Assembly (NCBI RefSeq): GCF_036746095.1
Contig: NZ_DAIOEU010000014.1
Span: 19,004 to 83,003 of the forward strand
Length of the DNA: 64,000 bases
Direction: 5' to 3'
From: Dyella_B sp036746095
Lineage (GTDB): Bacteria > Pseudomonadota > Gammaproteobacteria > Xanthomonadales > Rhodanobacteraceae
Below the pieces are notes generated by a model, which was given only the letters and a program-made list of their open reading frames with translations, did no database searches and had not been told where the DNA came from. Shown here piece by piece: positions 44,403-52,298 of this stretch. Position 1 is the first letter of the stretch, and each line of letters begins with the position of its first letter. The translations under genes were made by a program, and so were the position numbers.

Positions 44403-47400
44403 TGTTGGAACGTCTGGTTGAATTCTCTCTGCGCTACAAGGTGCTGGTACTGATCATCTTCGTGGTGATCGGTTTTCTCGGTTTCCAGGCCGTACGTCAG
44501 CTACCCATCGATGCCTTTCCTGATGTCACCCCGGTGCAGGTCAACGTCTACACCGAAGCCTCGGGACTGGCGGCAGAGGATGTGGAGCAACTGCTCACCA
44601 CGCCGGTGGAGTCGGCGCTGGCCGGCTTGCCCAAGGTGGAGCAGATCCGCTCGGTGAGCCTGTTCGGCCTGTCGTATGTGTCGGTCTATTTCGACGACAG
44701 CATGGACATCTACTTCGCCCGTCAACTGGTCAACGAGCGGCTGCAACAGGTCGGCGATCGTTTGCCGGCGGGTTATGGCAAACCGGAAATGGGACCGAAC
44801 ACCTCCGGTCTCGGCCAGGTGTTCTGGTACACCGTCGAGCGCGCCGACAACACCTTGAAAGGCGCCACGGCCGGTACGGCACCGAACGACATGGATCTGC
44901 GCACGCTGCAGGACTGGACCATCCGTCTGATCCTGCGCACCGCGCCGGGTGTCGATGACGTCAGCTCGTGGGGCGGGCAGGAAAAGCAGTTCCAGGTGCG
45001 CATCGATCCGATGAAACTGATCGCGCACAAACTCGGCTTCAAGAACGTAATCGAGGCACTGCAGGCGAACAATGCGCAAGTCGGCGGCAACTTCGTCGAC
45101 GTGGGGCGCGAGCAGTACCTGGTGCGCGGGTTGGGCTTGATCCAGAACGCCAAGGATCTGGGCAACATCGTGTTGAAGACCGAAGACGGCACGCCGGTCT
45201 ACGTGCGGGACGTGGCCACCATTACCGAGGCCGGGGCACCGCGCACCGGGGCGGTGACGCGTGATGGCAAGGAAGTCGTGCTGGGCATGGCGCTGGCGCG
45301 CATCGGCGAGAACGCCAAGAGCGTGGTCGATGCGGTCAAAGCCAAGCTCGACACGGTGAAGCAGGCGTTGCCGCCCGGTGTCGTAGTCAAGCCGGTGTAC
45401 GAGCGCACCGAACTGGTCAATGCGGCGGTGGGCACCGCGGTGCGCGCGCTGGTGGAAGGCTCGATCCTGGTGGCGCTGGTGCTGTTCCTGTTCCTGGGCG
45501 AATTTCGCAGCGCGCTGGTGGTCGTGGTCGCGTTGCCGCTGGCGATGCTGATCGCCTTCATCTGCATGAATCAGGTGGGGCTGTCGGCCAACTTGATGTC
45601 GCTGGCGGGCTTGGCGATCGGTATCGGCATGATGGTGGATGGCGCGGTGGTGATGGTGGAGAACGCCTACCGCATCATGGCCGAGCGCAAGGCGCATGGC
45701 GGTCCGGTGGATCGCACTGCCGCCGTGCTGGCGGCCGCTCGTGAAGTAGCCAATCCAATGGCGTTCGCGATCCTGATCATCATCGTGGTGTTCCTGCCGC
45801 TGTTCAGCCTGCAGGGACTGGAAGGCAAGATGTTCAAGCCGATGGCGTTCAATATCAGCTTCGCGATGGCCGGCTCGCTGATTCTCGCCTTGACCCTGAT
45901 CCCGGTACTCGCCGCGCTGGTGTTGAAGCCGAAGGAAGAGAAGGACACCTGGCTGGTGGCGTTCCTGAAACGTCATTACGCCACGGTACTCGCCTGGGCG
46001 CTGGCACGCCGCAAGTTGGTGCTGGGCATCGCCGCCGGGGCCTTGATCGGCAGCCTCGCGCTGTTCCCGTTCCTGGGCAAGGAGTTCATGCCCAACCTGA
46101 AGGAAGGCGCCATCATGTGGCGCATCACCTCGATCCCGTCGGCGTCGCTGGACGAGTCGATCGCCATCTCCAAACAGGTCTCGACACTGGTCAAACAGAA
46201 GTTTCCCGAGGTCGAGACCACACTGGCGATGATCGGTCGCGCCGAGAAAGGCGAGACGGCAGATGTGAACTACATGGAGGTGTACACGCCGCTGAAACCC
46301 AAGGATCAATGGCGCAAGGGCGAGACGCTGGAAAGCATCGAGGAAGCGATGCAGAAGGAATTGTCGGCGGCGTTGCCGACCGCCGTGGTGAGCTATACCC
46401 AGCCGATCCAGATGCGCATCGAGGAATTGATTTCCGGCGTGCGTGCCACGCTGGCGCTGAAGATCTATGGAGATGACTTGGGCGAGTTGGATCGTCTGAG
46501 CGGTCGCATCAAGAACGTGCTGGCCGGGGTGCCGGGCGTGGCGGATCTCGCACTGGAGGCAAACATCGGCAAGCCGCAGATCCGCATCAAGGTGGATCGC
46601 GATGCGTTGGCTCGCTATGGCTTGAACGCCGACGACGTGCTCACCGTGGTGAAGAACGGCATCGGTGGCGAGCCGGTGACGACCTTGCTCGACGGCGTGA
46701 AGCGCTTCGATATCGCGGTACGGCTGGACGATGCCGACAAGGCCTCCTTGCCGGCGATCCAGCGCATTCCGATCCGTACGCCCAGCGGCGCGTTGGTGCA
46801 TTTGTCGCAGGTGGCCGAGGTCAGCGATGCGGAAGGCTATTCGTTCATCCGCCGCGAGCAGTTGCAGCGCTATGCGGTGATCCAGATGGACGTGCGCGGC
46901 CGCGACATCGACGGCTTCGTCAAGGACGCCAATGCGGCCATCGCGCAGCAGGTGAAGTTGCCGACTGGCTATTACAGCGAATGGGGCGGCGCGTTCGAGA
47001 ACCAGCAGCGGGCGTTGAAGCGATTGTCGCTGATCGTGCCGGCGACGATTTTCTTCATCTTTGTCTTGCTCTACACCGCGTTCAACTCGGTGAAGCACGC
47101 CACGCTGATCTTGGCCAACGTGCCGTTTGCCACCATCGGCGGCATCGTCGGCTTGGCGATCACCGGGCAATACCTGTCGGTACCCTCGGCCATCGGCTTC
47201 ATCGCGGTGTTCGGCGTGGCGATGTTGAACGGCATCGTGCTGGTGAGTTTCTTGAACGAACAACGTGAGAAAGGCTTGCCTGTGCGCGAGGCAGTGATCC
47301 GCGGTACGGCCCTGCGCATGCGCCCGGTGATGATGACCGCGAGCGTAGCGATCCTGGGCCTGGTGCCGATGCTGCTCTCCAGTGGCGTGGGTGCGGAAAC

Positions 47401-47536
47401 CCAGCGCCCGCTCGCCACCGTGGTGGTCGGTGGTCTGATCACCTCGACCTTGCTGACGCTGGTGCTGCTGCCGGTGCTCTACGACTGGATCGAAGAACGC
47501 GCCGCCCGGCGCCTCGCCAAGGAGAAGACCCCATGA
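44399..47536 (+). CDS. czcA: Heavy-metal RND efflux transporter, Czc type
   Basis: The 1045-residue pump has twelve predicted membrane helices in the RND pattern. It starts VEFSLRYKVLVLIIFVVIGF and QLPIDAFPDVTPVQVNVYTE. The TM4 signature is GLAIGIGMMVDGAVVMVENA, with Asp and Glu of the proton relay. The porter sequence EFMPNLKEGAIMWRITSIPS lacks the CusA methionines, pointing to Zn/Cd/Co or a related divalent ion. It overlaps the PII-like gene at its stop. The exact metal cannot be read from sequence. Confidence 0.93.
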   Translation: MMLERLVEFSLRYKVLVLIIFVVIGFLGFQAVRQLPIDAFPDVTPVQVNVYTEASGLAAEDVEQLLTTPVESALAGLPKVEQIRSVSLFGLSYVSVYFDDSMDIYFARQLVNERLQQVGDRLPAGYGKPEMGPNTSGLGQVFWYTVERADNTLKGATAGTAPNDMDLRTLQDWTIRLILRTAPGVDDVSSWGGQEKQFQVRIDPMKLIAHKLGFKNVIEALQANNAQVGGNFVDVGREQYLVRGLGLIQNAKDLGNIVLKTEDGTPVYVRDVATITEAGAPRTGAVTRDGKEVVLGMALARIGENAKSVVDAVKAKLDTVKQALPPGVVVKPVYERTELVNAAVGTAVRALVEGSILVALVLFLFLGEFRSALVVVVALPLAMLIAFICMNQVGLSANLMSLAGLAIGIGMMVDGAVVMVENAYRIMAERKAHGGPVDRTAAVLAAAREVANPMAFAILIIIVVFLPLFSLQGLEGKMFKPMAFNISFAMAGSLILALTLIPVLAALVLKPKEEKDTWLVAFLKRHYATVLAWALARRKLVLGIAAGALIGSLALFPFLGKEFMPNLKEGAIMWRITSIPSASLDESIAISKQVSTLVKQKFPEVETTLAMIGRAEKGETADVNYMEVYTPLKPKDQWRKGETLESIEEAMQKELSAALPTAVVSYTQPIQMRIEELISGVRATLALKIYGDDLGELDRLSGRIKNVLAGVPGVADLALEANIGKPQIRIKVDRDALARYGLNADDVLTVVKNGIGGEPVTTLLDGVKRFDIAVRLDDADKASLPAIQRIPIRTPSGALVHLSQVAEVSDAEGYSFIRREQLQRYAVIQMDVRGRDIDGFVKDANAAIAQQVKLPTGYYSEWGGAFENQQRALKRLSLIVPATIFFIFVLLYTAFNSVKHATLILANVPFATIGGIVGLAITGQYLSVPSAIGFIAVFGVAMLNGIVLVSFLNEQREKGLPVREAVIRGTALRMRPVMMTASVAILGLVPMLLSSGVGAETQRPLATVVVGGLITSTLLTLVLLPVLYDWIEERAARRLAKEKTP

Positions 47537-47859
47537 AAGAAGTGAAGGCCTTCATCCATCGTGGCCGCGTGGTCGACGTCATCCATGCGCTGGAAGAAGC
47601 GGGGTTTCGTTACCTGTCGGTGAGCGACGTCAAAGGTCTGCTGACCGCGCTCAACGGCCAGGAACAGGTCTATTCGATGGAACTGGGCGAACGGGTGACC
47701 CGGCAGATCAAGCTCGAAGTGTTCTGTGAGGACGATCAGGCCGAACGGGCGGTGCAGTTGATCCGCCTGCACGGGCGCACCGGTCAGAGTGTGGCCGGCT
47801 GGGTCTACCAGAGCACGGTGGATCGGGCGTGGCCCATCGACGGTCAAGGGGCTGAATGA
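47533..47859 (+). CDS. P-II-family signalling protein of the efflux operon
   Basis: The 108-residue protein matches the P-II ferredoxin-like fold from the start: MKEVKAFIHRGRVVDVIHAL, EEAGFRYLSVSDVKG, RQIKLEVFCEDDQAERAVQL and GWVYQSTVDRAWPID. The T-loop that GlnB/GlnK use for uridylylation is replaced by NGQEQVYSMELGER, so this is a divergent branch seen behind czcA-like genes. It could sense metal or nucleotide and gate the pump (inference). It overlaps the czcA stop and is followed directly by a terminator. Confidence 0.85.
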   Translation: MKEVKAFIHRGRVVDVIHALEEAGFRYLSVSDVKGLLTALNGQEQVYSMELGERVTRQIKLEVFCEDDQAERAVQLIRLHGRTGQSVAGWVYQSTVDRAWPIDGQGAE

Positions 47860-47863
47860 AGAA

Positions 47864-47888
47864 GACGGGCGGGTCACTCCCGCCCGTC
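47864..47888 (+). terminator. Rho-independent-like terminator after the czc operon
   Basis: GACGGGCGGG-TCACT-CCCGCCCGTC is a perfect 10-bp GC-rich stem with a 5-nt loop, 4 bases after the PII-like stop. The T-run behind it is weak (CTTCCC). Confidence 0.75.
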
Positions 47889-47953
47889 CTTCCCGATGTC
47901 ATGTCATAACACTTTGGCGCTCACGTAGAGTGGCCGCCGCACTGGAGACTCCT

Positions 47954-48910
47954 ATGGGCACAACCAAGCCCCACGAACATGACCATCATCACGACCATAG
48001 CCATGGCGTGGCACCGGATGCGGACAAGAAGTACCTGACCATCGCGCTGTTGCTGCTGCTCGGCTTCATGGCGGTCGAGGTGGTGGTCGGCATCCTGGCC
48101 AAGTCGTTGGCCCTGATTTCCGATGCCGGGCACATGCTCACCGATGTGGGCTCGATCGGACTGGCGCTTGTCGCGATGCGTCTGGCCAGCCGCCCGGCCA
48201 GTGGCAGCTACACGTTCGGACTCAAGCGGGTCGAAATCCTGAGCGCCCAGGCGAACGGGCTGACGCTGTTGTTGCTGTCGGTCTGGTTCATCGTCGAGGC
48301 GATCCGCCGGCTGATCGACCCGCCGGTGGTGGAAGGTCTGCTGGTCACGGTGATCGCGGTGGTCGGTATTGGCGTCAACCTGCTCGCCGTGTGGGCGATG
48401 AGCAAGGCCAACCGGCAAAGCCTCAACGTGGAAGGCAGCTTCCAGCACATCCTCACCGATCTCTACGCCTTCATCGCCACTGCCATTGCCGGTGCCATCA
48501 TCTGGTGGACGGGTTGGAATCGCGTGGACTCCCTTGCCGCACTGGTCGTCGCCGGATTGATGCTGAAAGCCGGTATCGGACTGGTGCGCGACTCGGGCCG
48601 CATCTTCCTGGAAGCGGCACCACGCGGTCTGGACCCAGTATCCATTGCCGAGGCGATCCGTGCCATGCCGGCGGTGACTCGGCTGGACGATCTGCACGTG
48701 TGGGAAGTGACCTCGGGCATGCCGGCACTGTCGGGCCACATCTACGTGAATCACGACATCGACTGCCACGATGTGCGCCGAGAGATCGAAGCGATGCTGC
48801 ATGATCGTTTCGCCATCACGCACACCACCTTGCAAACCGATCACGCGACCACGGACGAATCGGCCCGCGCGACAGGCTGCACGTTCACCTCACCCGGCGC
48901 AGCGCACTAG
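47954..48910 (+). CDS. czcD: Cation diffusion facilitator (CzcD-type Zn/Cd/Co exporter)
   Basis: From ATG 47954 the 318-residue protein has a His-rich start (HEHDHHHDHSHG) and six membrane helices. The zinc-site motifs are SDAGHMLTD in TM2 and FQHILTDLYAF in TM5. The cytoplasmic dimerisation domain (VTRLDDLHVWEVTSGMPALS, VNHDIDCHDV) ends in a His/Cys tail. It exports divalent cations from cytoplasm to periplasm, where CzcCBA can take them. It has its own position after the terminator and converges with the PAP2 gene. Confidence 0.94.
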   Translation: MGTTKPHEHDHHHDHSHGVAPDADKKYLTIALLLLLGFMAVEVVVGILAKSLALISDAGHMLTDVGSIGLALVAMRLASRPASGSYTFGLKRVEILSAQANGLTLLLLSVWFIVEAIRRLIDPPVVEGLLVTVIAVVGIGVNLLAVWAMSKANRQSLNVEGSFQHILTDLYAFIATAIAGAIIWWTGWNRVDSLAALVVAGLMLKAGIGLVRDSGRIFLEAAPRGLDPVSIAEAIRAMPAVTRLDDLHVWEVTSGMPALSGHIYVNHDIDCHDVRREIEAMLHDRFAITHTTLQTDHATTDESARATGCTFTSPGAAH

Positions 48911-48937
48911 ACCCTCGCTTCGCAGCGGGGCGAAACC

Positions 48938-49522
48938 TTATCCCTGAGATGGCAATGGCGCGATGGCTGATGTCACGGACCGGCGAAACCACAGCCAGCC
49001 ACTGAGCATGGCCAGTCCGCCCATCCCGAGGGCTCCCAGCATATCGCCGGGGTAGTGCACGCCCAAGTAGATCCGTGCCCAGGCCATCGGCAGGCCGAGC
49101 AGTGCGATCCCGATGCCCCAAGGCCGGCTGCATTGATTCAGCAACAGTATGCCGGCCACCACCCATTGCACAGTCAGATGGTCGCTGGGAAAGCTGCCGG
49201 TCGCCGCATGAGACACCCATGCTTGACCGACTCCAGCGACAAAGGGACGTGCGCGATCCCAAACCAAGCCGATGATCAGGTTCGCGAGCAATGCTGCAGC
49301 GGCGGCACCCGATGCTTTCAGGGCGATCAAGCGCATCGACTGGCGAGGAACCATCAGCATCCACCCAAGAAGGAGAGCTGTCAGGATCAACGGTCCATCG
49401 GCCAGGACGCGCGCCACATGAAGCATCGCTGGCGACGGTGGCACCGGCGAATGAATGGCGTTGAACAGTCGAAGGTCAACGGCGTAAACCATCGAGCCAA
49501 ATCCCGAGATCGGCGACGTCAT
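48938..49522 (-). CDS. PAP2-family phosphatase (undecaprenyl-diphosphatase/PbrB-like)
   Basis: The 194-residue membrane protein carries the acid-phosphatase motifs in order: WDRARPFVAG (as KxxxxxxRP, with Lys replaced), GSFPSDHLTVQW, and RIYLGVHYPGD with the catalytic His. Several hydrophobic helices surround them. BcrC/PbrB-type members release phosphate from undecaprenyl diphosphate; in the Cupriavidus lead system that phosphate precipitates exported Pb2+. It is last in a three-gene minus-strand operon with the short CDF protein (overlap 4 bases) and the FTR1 permease, so a lead-type role is plausible. Confidence 0.85.
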   Translation of the reverse strand: MTSPISGFGSMVYAVDLRLFNAIHSPVPPSPAMLHVARVLADGPLILTALLLGWMLMVPRQSMRLIALKASGAAAAALLANLIIGLVWDRARPFVAGVGQAWVSHAATGSFPSDHLTVQWVVAGILLLNQCSRPWGIGIALLGLPMAWARIYLGVHYPGDMLGALGMGGLAMLSGWLWFRRSVTSAIAPLPSQG

Positions 49523-50142
49523 GGCTTGCCGTTCGGTGCAATGGCGGCGATCCGTGCGTCCTTCGCTTCGCGCAGAATGCCCAACGCCTCCTTCAGCACG
49601 TAGCAGGCGATGGCCGTACCGATCACCAGATCAGGCACGGCGCTGTGCAGAAGAAGCACCAGCACACCGGACACGATCACCGCCAGATTGGCGATGACGT
49701 CGGCCCGCGTGCATATCCAGATGGCGCGCAGATGCACTTCACCGTGACGAAATCGCGCCAAGAGCCTCAGCACCGTGGCATTCACGATCAAGGAAACGAA
49801 GGCAACGCTCATCATCCATAGGCCTTCCGGGTGGCTACCGGTCACCAGACGCCAGAGCACCCCCACCAGTACGCCGACGCCAAGAACCACCAGCAAGGTT
49901 CCATTCCAGTGCGCGGCCGACGCCTTGAAATAGGCGCTGCGTGTCCACGCCAGCAAGGCGATGCCGTAGGCGCAGGCATCGCCCAGCATATCCAGCGAAT
50001 CAGCGACCAGGCCCATCGATTGGGCGATCAGGCCGGCCACGACACCGACCACGAACATGGTGGCATTGAGACCGAGCGCGATGCGCAGGATGCGGCGTTC
50101 CGCCTCGCTGGCGGCTTCGGCGTGGCAACCGCAGTCGCTCAT
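49519..50142 (-). CDS. Short cation transporter (CDF-like membrane domain only)
   Basis: The 207-residue protein has a Cys/His start (MSDCGCHAEAASEAE) and six hydrophobic helices. It has CDF-type polar sites in VADSLDMLGDACAYGIALLA and TRADVIANLAVIVSGVL, but no C-terminal cytoplasmic domain. Such short CDF relatives recur next to PAP2 and FTR1 genes in lead or cadmium resistance clusters. It overlaps both neighbours by 4 bases. Export direction is inferred from family only. Confidence 0.85.
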   Translation of the reverse strand: MSDCGCHAEAASEAERRILRIALGLNATMFVVGVVAGLIAQSMGLVADSLDMLGDACAYGIALLAWTRSAYFKASAAHWNGTLLVVLGVGVLVGVLWRLVTGSHPEGLWMMSVAFVSLIVNATVLRLLARFRHGEVHLRAIWICTRADVIANLAVIVSGVLVLLLHSAVPDLVIGTAIACYVLKEALGILREAKDARIAAIAPNGKP

Positions 50143-52127
50143 GCGCGATCCTCTTCCGGGCGTGTAGTGGTGGATGCGGGCAATGCGTCGGGAGCGCTAC
50201 GGCCACGAAGCATATTGAACATGAAACCCGCACTCAGCATCAGGACCACGGCGATTTGTGCGAGCAGCGTCTGCCAGGTCGGATAGATGCCGAGCAGTTC
50301 AATGTGCGGCACCGGGGCGACCGTCACCGACACCCAGCCAGCTTCCTGCAACGCGGCGATGCCCTTACCCGCGAGAACGACGGCCAGCACGGCGATCAGG
50401 ATCGAACTCGCCGCGAAGAACTTGCCGATGGGCAGACGCCGACTGGTGCGCAGCAGGAGCCAGGCGATCAGTCCCAAGGTCACCGCGCCGGCCGCAATGC
50501 CGCCCAGCAGCCAGACTTCCTGGCCGTCGTTCCAGAGCGCGGCGTAGAACAGGATCGTCTCGAACACTTCCCGATACACCGAAATGAAGGCGAGGCCGAA
50601 CAGGAACCACGCCGAACGTCGGTCGAGTGCCGCGGCCATCTTTTCCTTCAGGTAGGCCTGCCAGCGTCCACCAATACTCTTTTGGTGCATCCACAAGCCG
50701 ACACTGAGCAGCACCACGGCGGCGAACAGCGAAGACAGGCCCTCGGTTAGTTCGCGACCGGCGCCACTGATCGAGATGGCATAGCTGGCCAGTGCCCAGG
50801 TGATCCCGCCGGCCACCAAGGCAAGAATCCAGCCGGCATGCACGTAACGCACTTCCACGCGTCGATCTGCCTTGCGCAGGAAGGCCAGCAAGGCGACGAC
50901 CACCAGCAAGGCTTCCAGACCCTCGCGAACCAGAATCGTGAAGGCGCCGAGGAACGTGGCGGCCGGATCGCCCGCCGCATCCGCCGTGACCTCCTGCGCC
51001 TGCGCAAGCAGGACATCCACGGCGTGGGCCTGCTGGGTCACCGCCGGCAGCGCGGCCTTGCCCGACACCGCTGTGCGATAGGCGCCCATGGCCGTTTCGA
51101 TGCGGGCGCGTAGCGCGCCATCGCGTGCGTTGAGCTGGGGTTCGATGGGTTCGACGCCATCGAGATAGGCCGACAATGCCAGTTGTGTGGCTTCCTTGGC
51201 GTCGCCGGCACGATAGGCCGCCAGGCTTGCAGCAAGTCGCCCCCGCGCAAGCGGAAGCCCCGTCAACGCCTGTTGCATCGCCTGCGGATGCGCACGCAGG
51301 TAACCGATGATCGCGCGGGCATGTTCGGCACCCAGTGCAGGAGCCAGTTGCGACACGCGTGCTTGCGACAACTCCTTCAGGTCCGCGATCTGCGCACGCG
51401 CGGCCGTATCGTGCTGCCAGAGGGTCGCACCGGTCGTGGCTTCGCGGGTATAGGCTAGCGACCCCACGTAGTACGCGAGTGCCCATCGCTCGTCCGACGA
51501 CAGCCGGGACGAGTAACTGGCCATCGGCGTTCCCTCGACACCGTGGCTGATCACTTCGTACAGGGACAGCGGGCTGCGCTGGTCCGCACGCGCCTGGTCA
51601 GTGAAGTCCACCGGTCGCGGATTGAGCTGCAGCCCCACGGGACCATCGCCATGCCCGGTGGCGCCGTGACACATGGCGCACTGGTTCTGGTACAGCGTTG
51701 CGCCCTGCGTCAGATCGGGCGCTTGGGCCGGCGCGGTGGGTATCGGGTATGCCTTCAGCAAGGCATCGGCCAGGGCATGTGCCTCGATCGCCACCTGCGC
51801 TGGCGAGGCCTTCGCATCCACTGAAGCGATGAGCTGGTCGGCCTGGGACAACAACGCGGGTGTACCGGGCGTCGGCGGCAACGCCTGAAGGCGGCGATGC
51901 ACGGTGGCTGTGAACTCCCGCATCTCGGCGTATTCAGACGCGCTGAGCACCGCTCCGTTCTTGACCGCGCCGGCGTAATCCGTGGCCAGATAGTCGATCA
52001 TCTGCCATGTCTGCGGCACGGTTGAACTGACGTCTTGAGCATGCGCCCGCGGGAGTGGGAGTGCCCAAAGCAGAAGGGCGGCCACGGAGAGGTTGCGCAA
52101 TATGCTGCGAATACGAGTCGTTATCAT
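50139..52127 (-). CDS. FTR1-family metal permease with periplasmic cytochrome c domain (PbrT-like)
   Basis: The 662-residue protein has a signal peptide (LLLWALPLPRAHAQD) and a cytochrome c domain with CAMCHGATGHGDG near residue 150. A helical spacer follows, then an FTR1 permease from about residue 395 with both REXXE motifs: LVREGLEALLVVVALL and SVYREVFETILFYAALW. PbrT of the Cupriavidus lead operon, which takes up Pb2+, and related iron permeases have this fusion. With the short CDF and PAP2 genes it resembles a pbr set lacking pbrA and pbrR. The metal could instead be iron. Confidence 0.9.
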   Translation of the reverse strand: MITTRIRSILRNLSVAALLLWALPLPRAHAQDVSSTVPQTWQMIDYLATDYAGAVKNGAVLSASEYAEMREFTATVHRRLQALPPTPGTPALLSQADQLIASVDAKASPAQVAIEAHALADALLKAYPIPTAPAQAPDLTQGATLYQNQCAMCHGATGHGDGPVGLQLNPRPVDFTDQARADQRSPLSLYEVISHGVEGTPMASYSSRLSSDERWALAYYVGSLAYTREATTGATLWQHDTAARAQIADLKELSQARVSQLAPALGAEHARAIIGYLRAHPQAMQQALTGLPLARGRLAASLAAYRAGDAKEATQLALSAYLDGVEPIEPQLNARDGALRARIETAMGAYRTAVSGKAALPAVTQQAHAVDVLLAQAQEVTADAAGDPAATFLGAFTILVREGLEALLVVVALLAFLRKADRRVEVRYVHAGWILALVAGGITWALASYAISISGAGRELTEGLSSLFAAVVLLSVGLWMHQKSIGGRWQAYLKEKMAAALDRRSAWFLFGLAFISVYREVFETILFYAALWNDGQEVWLLGGIAAGAVTLGLIAWLLLRTSRRLPIGKFFAASSILIAVLAVVLAGKGIAALQEAGWVSVTVAPVPHIELLGIYPTWQTLLAQIAVVLMLSAGFMFNMLRGRSAPDALPASTTTRPEEDRA

Positions 52128-52298
52128 TCATGTATCGTACTCGACCTTGGCGAAACCGCCAATGCAATGCCTCCCGGCAGAACCCAAGAAACATGGTTGA
52201 AGGCGATCCCACCTCGCCAGCTCCAAGGCGTGATGGGCGAAAGGCTTGATTTTCAGTGATGGAACCTTCTACCCAACTCTCCGCAGAAGGAAACCTTG

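Noticed and set aside
44501..47263. A 920-codon open frame antisense to czcA, and similar long antisense frames opposite copA and copB
   Set aside because: High GC content opens antisense frames. The plus-strand proteins are complete, recognised families, and the antisense products are low-complexity His/Arg/Gln-rich.
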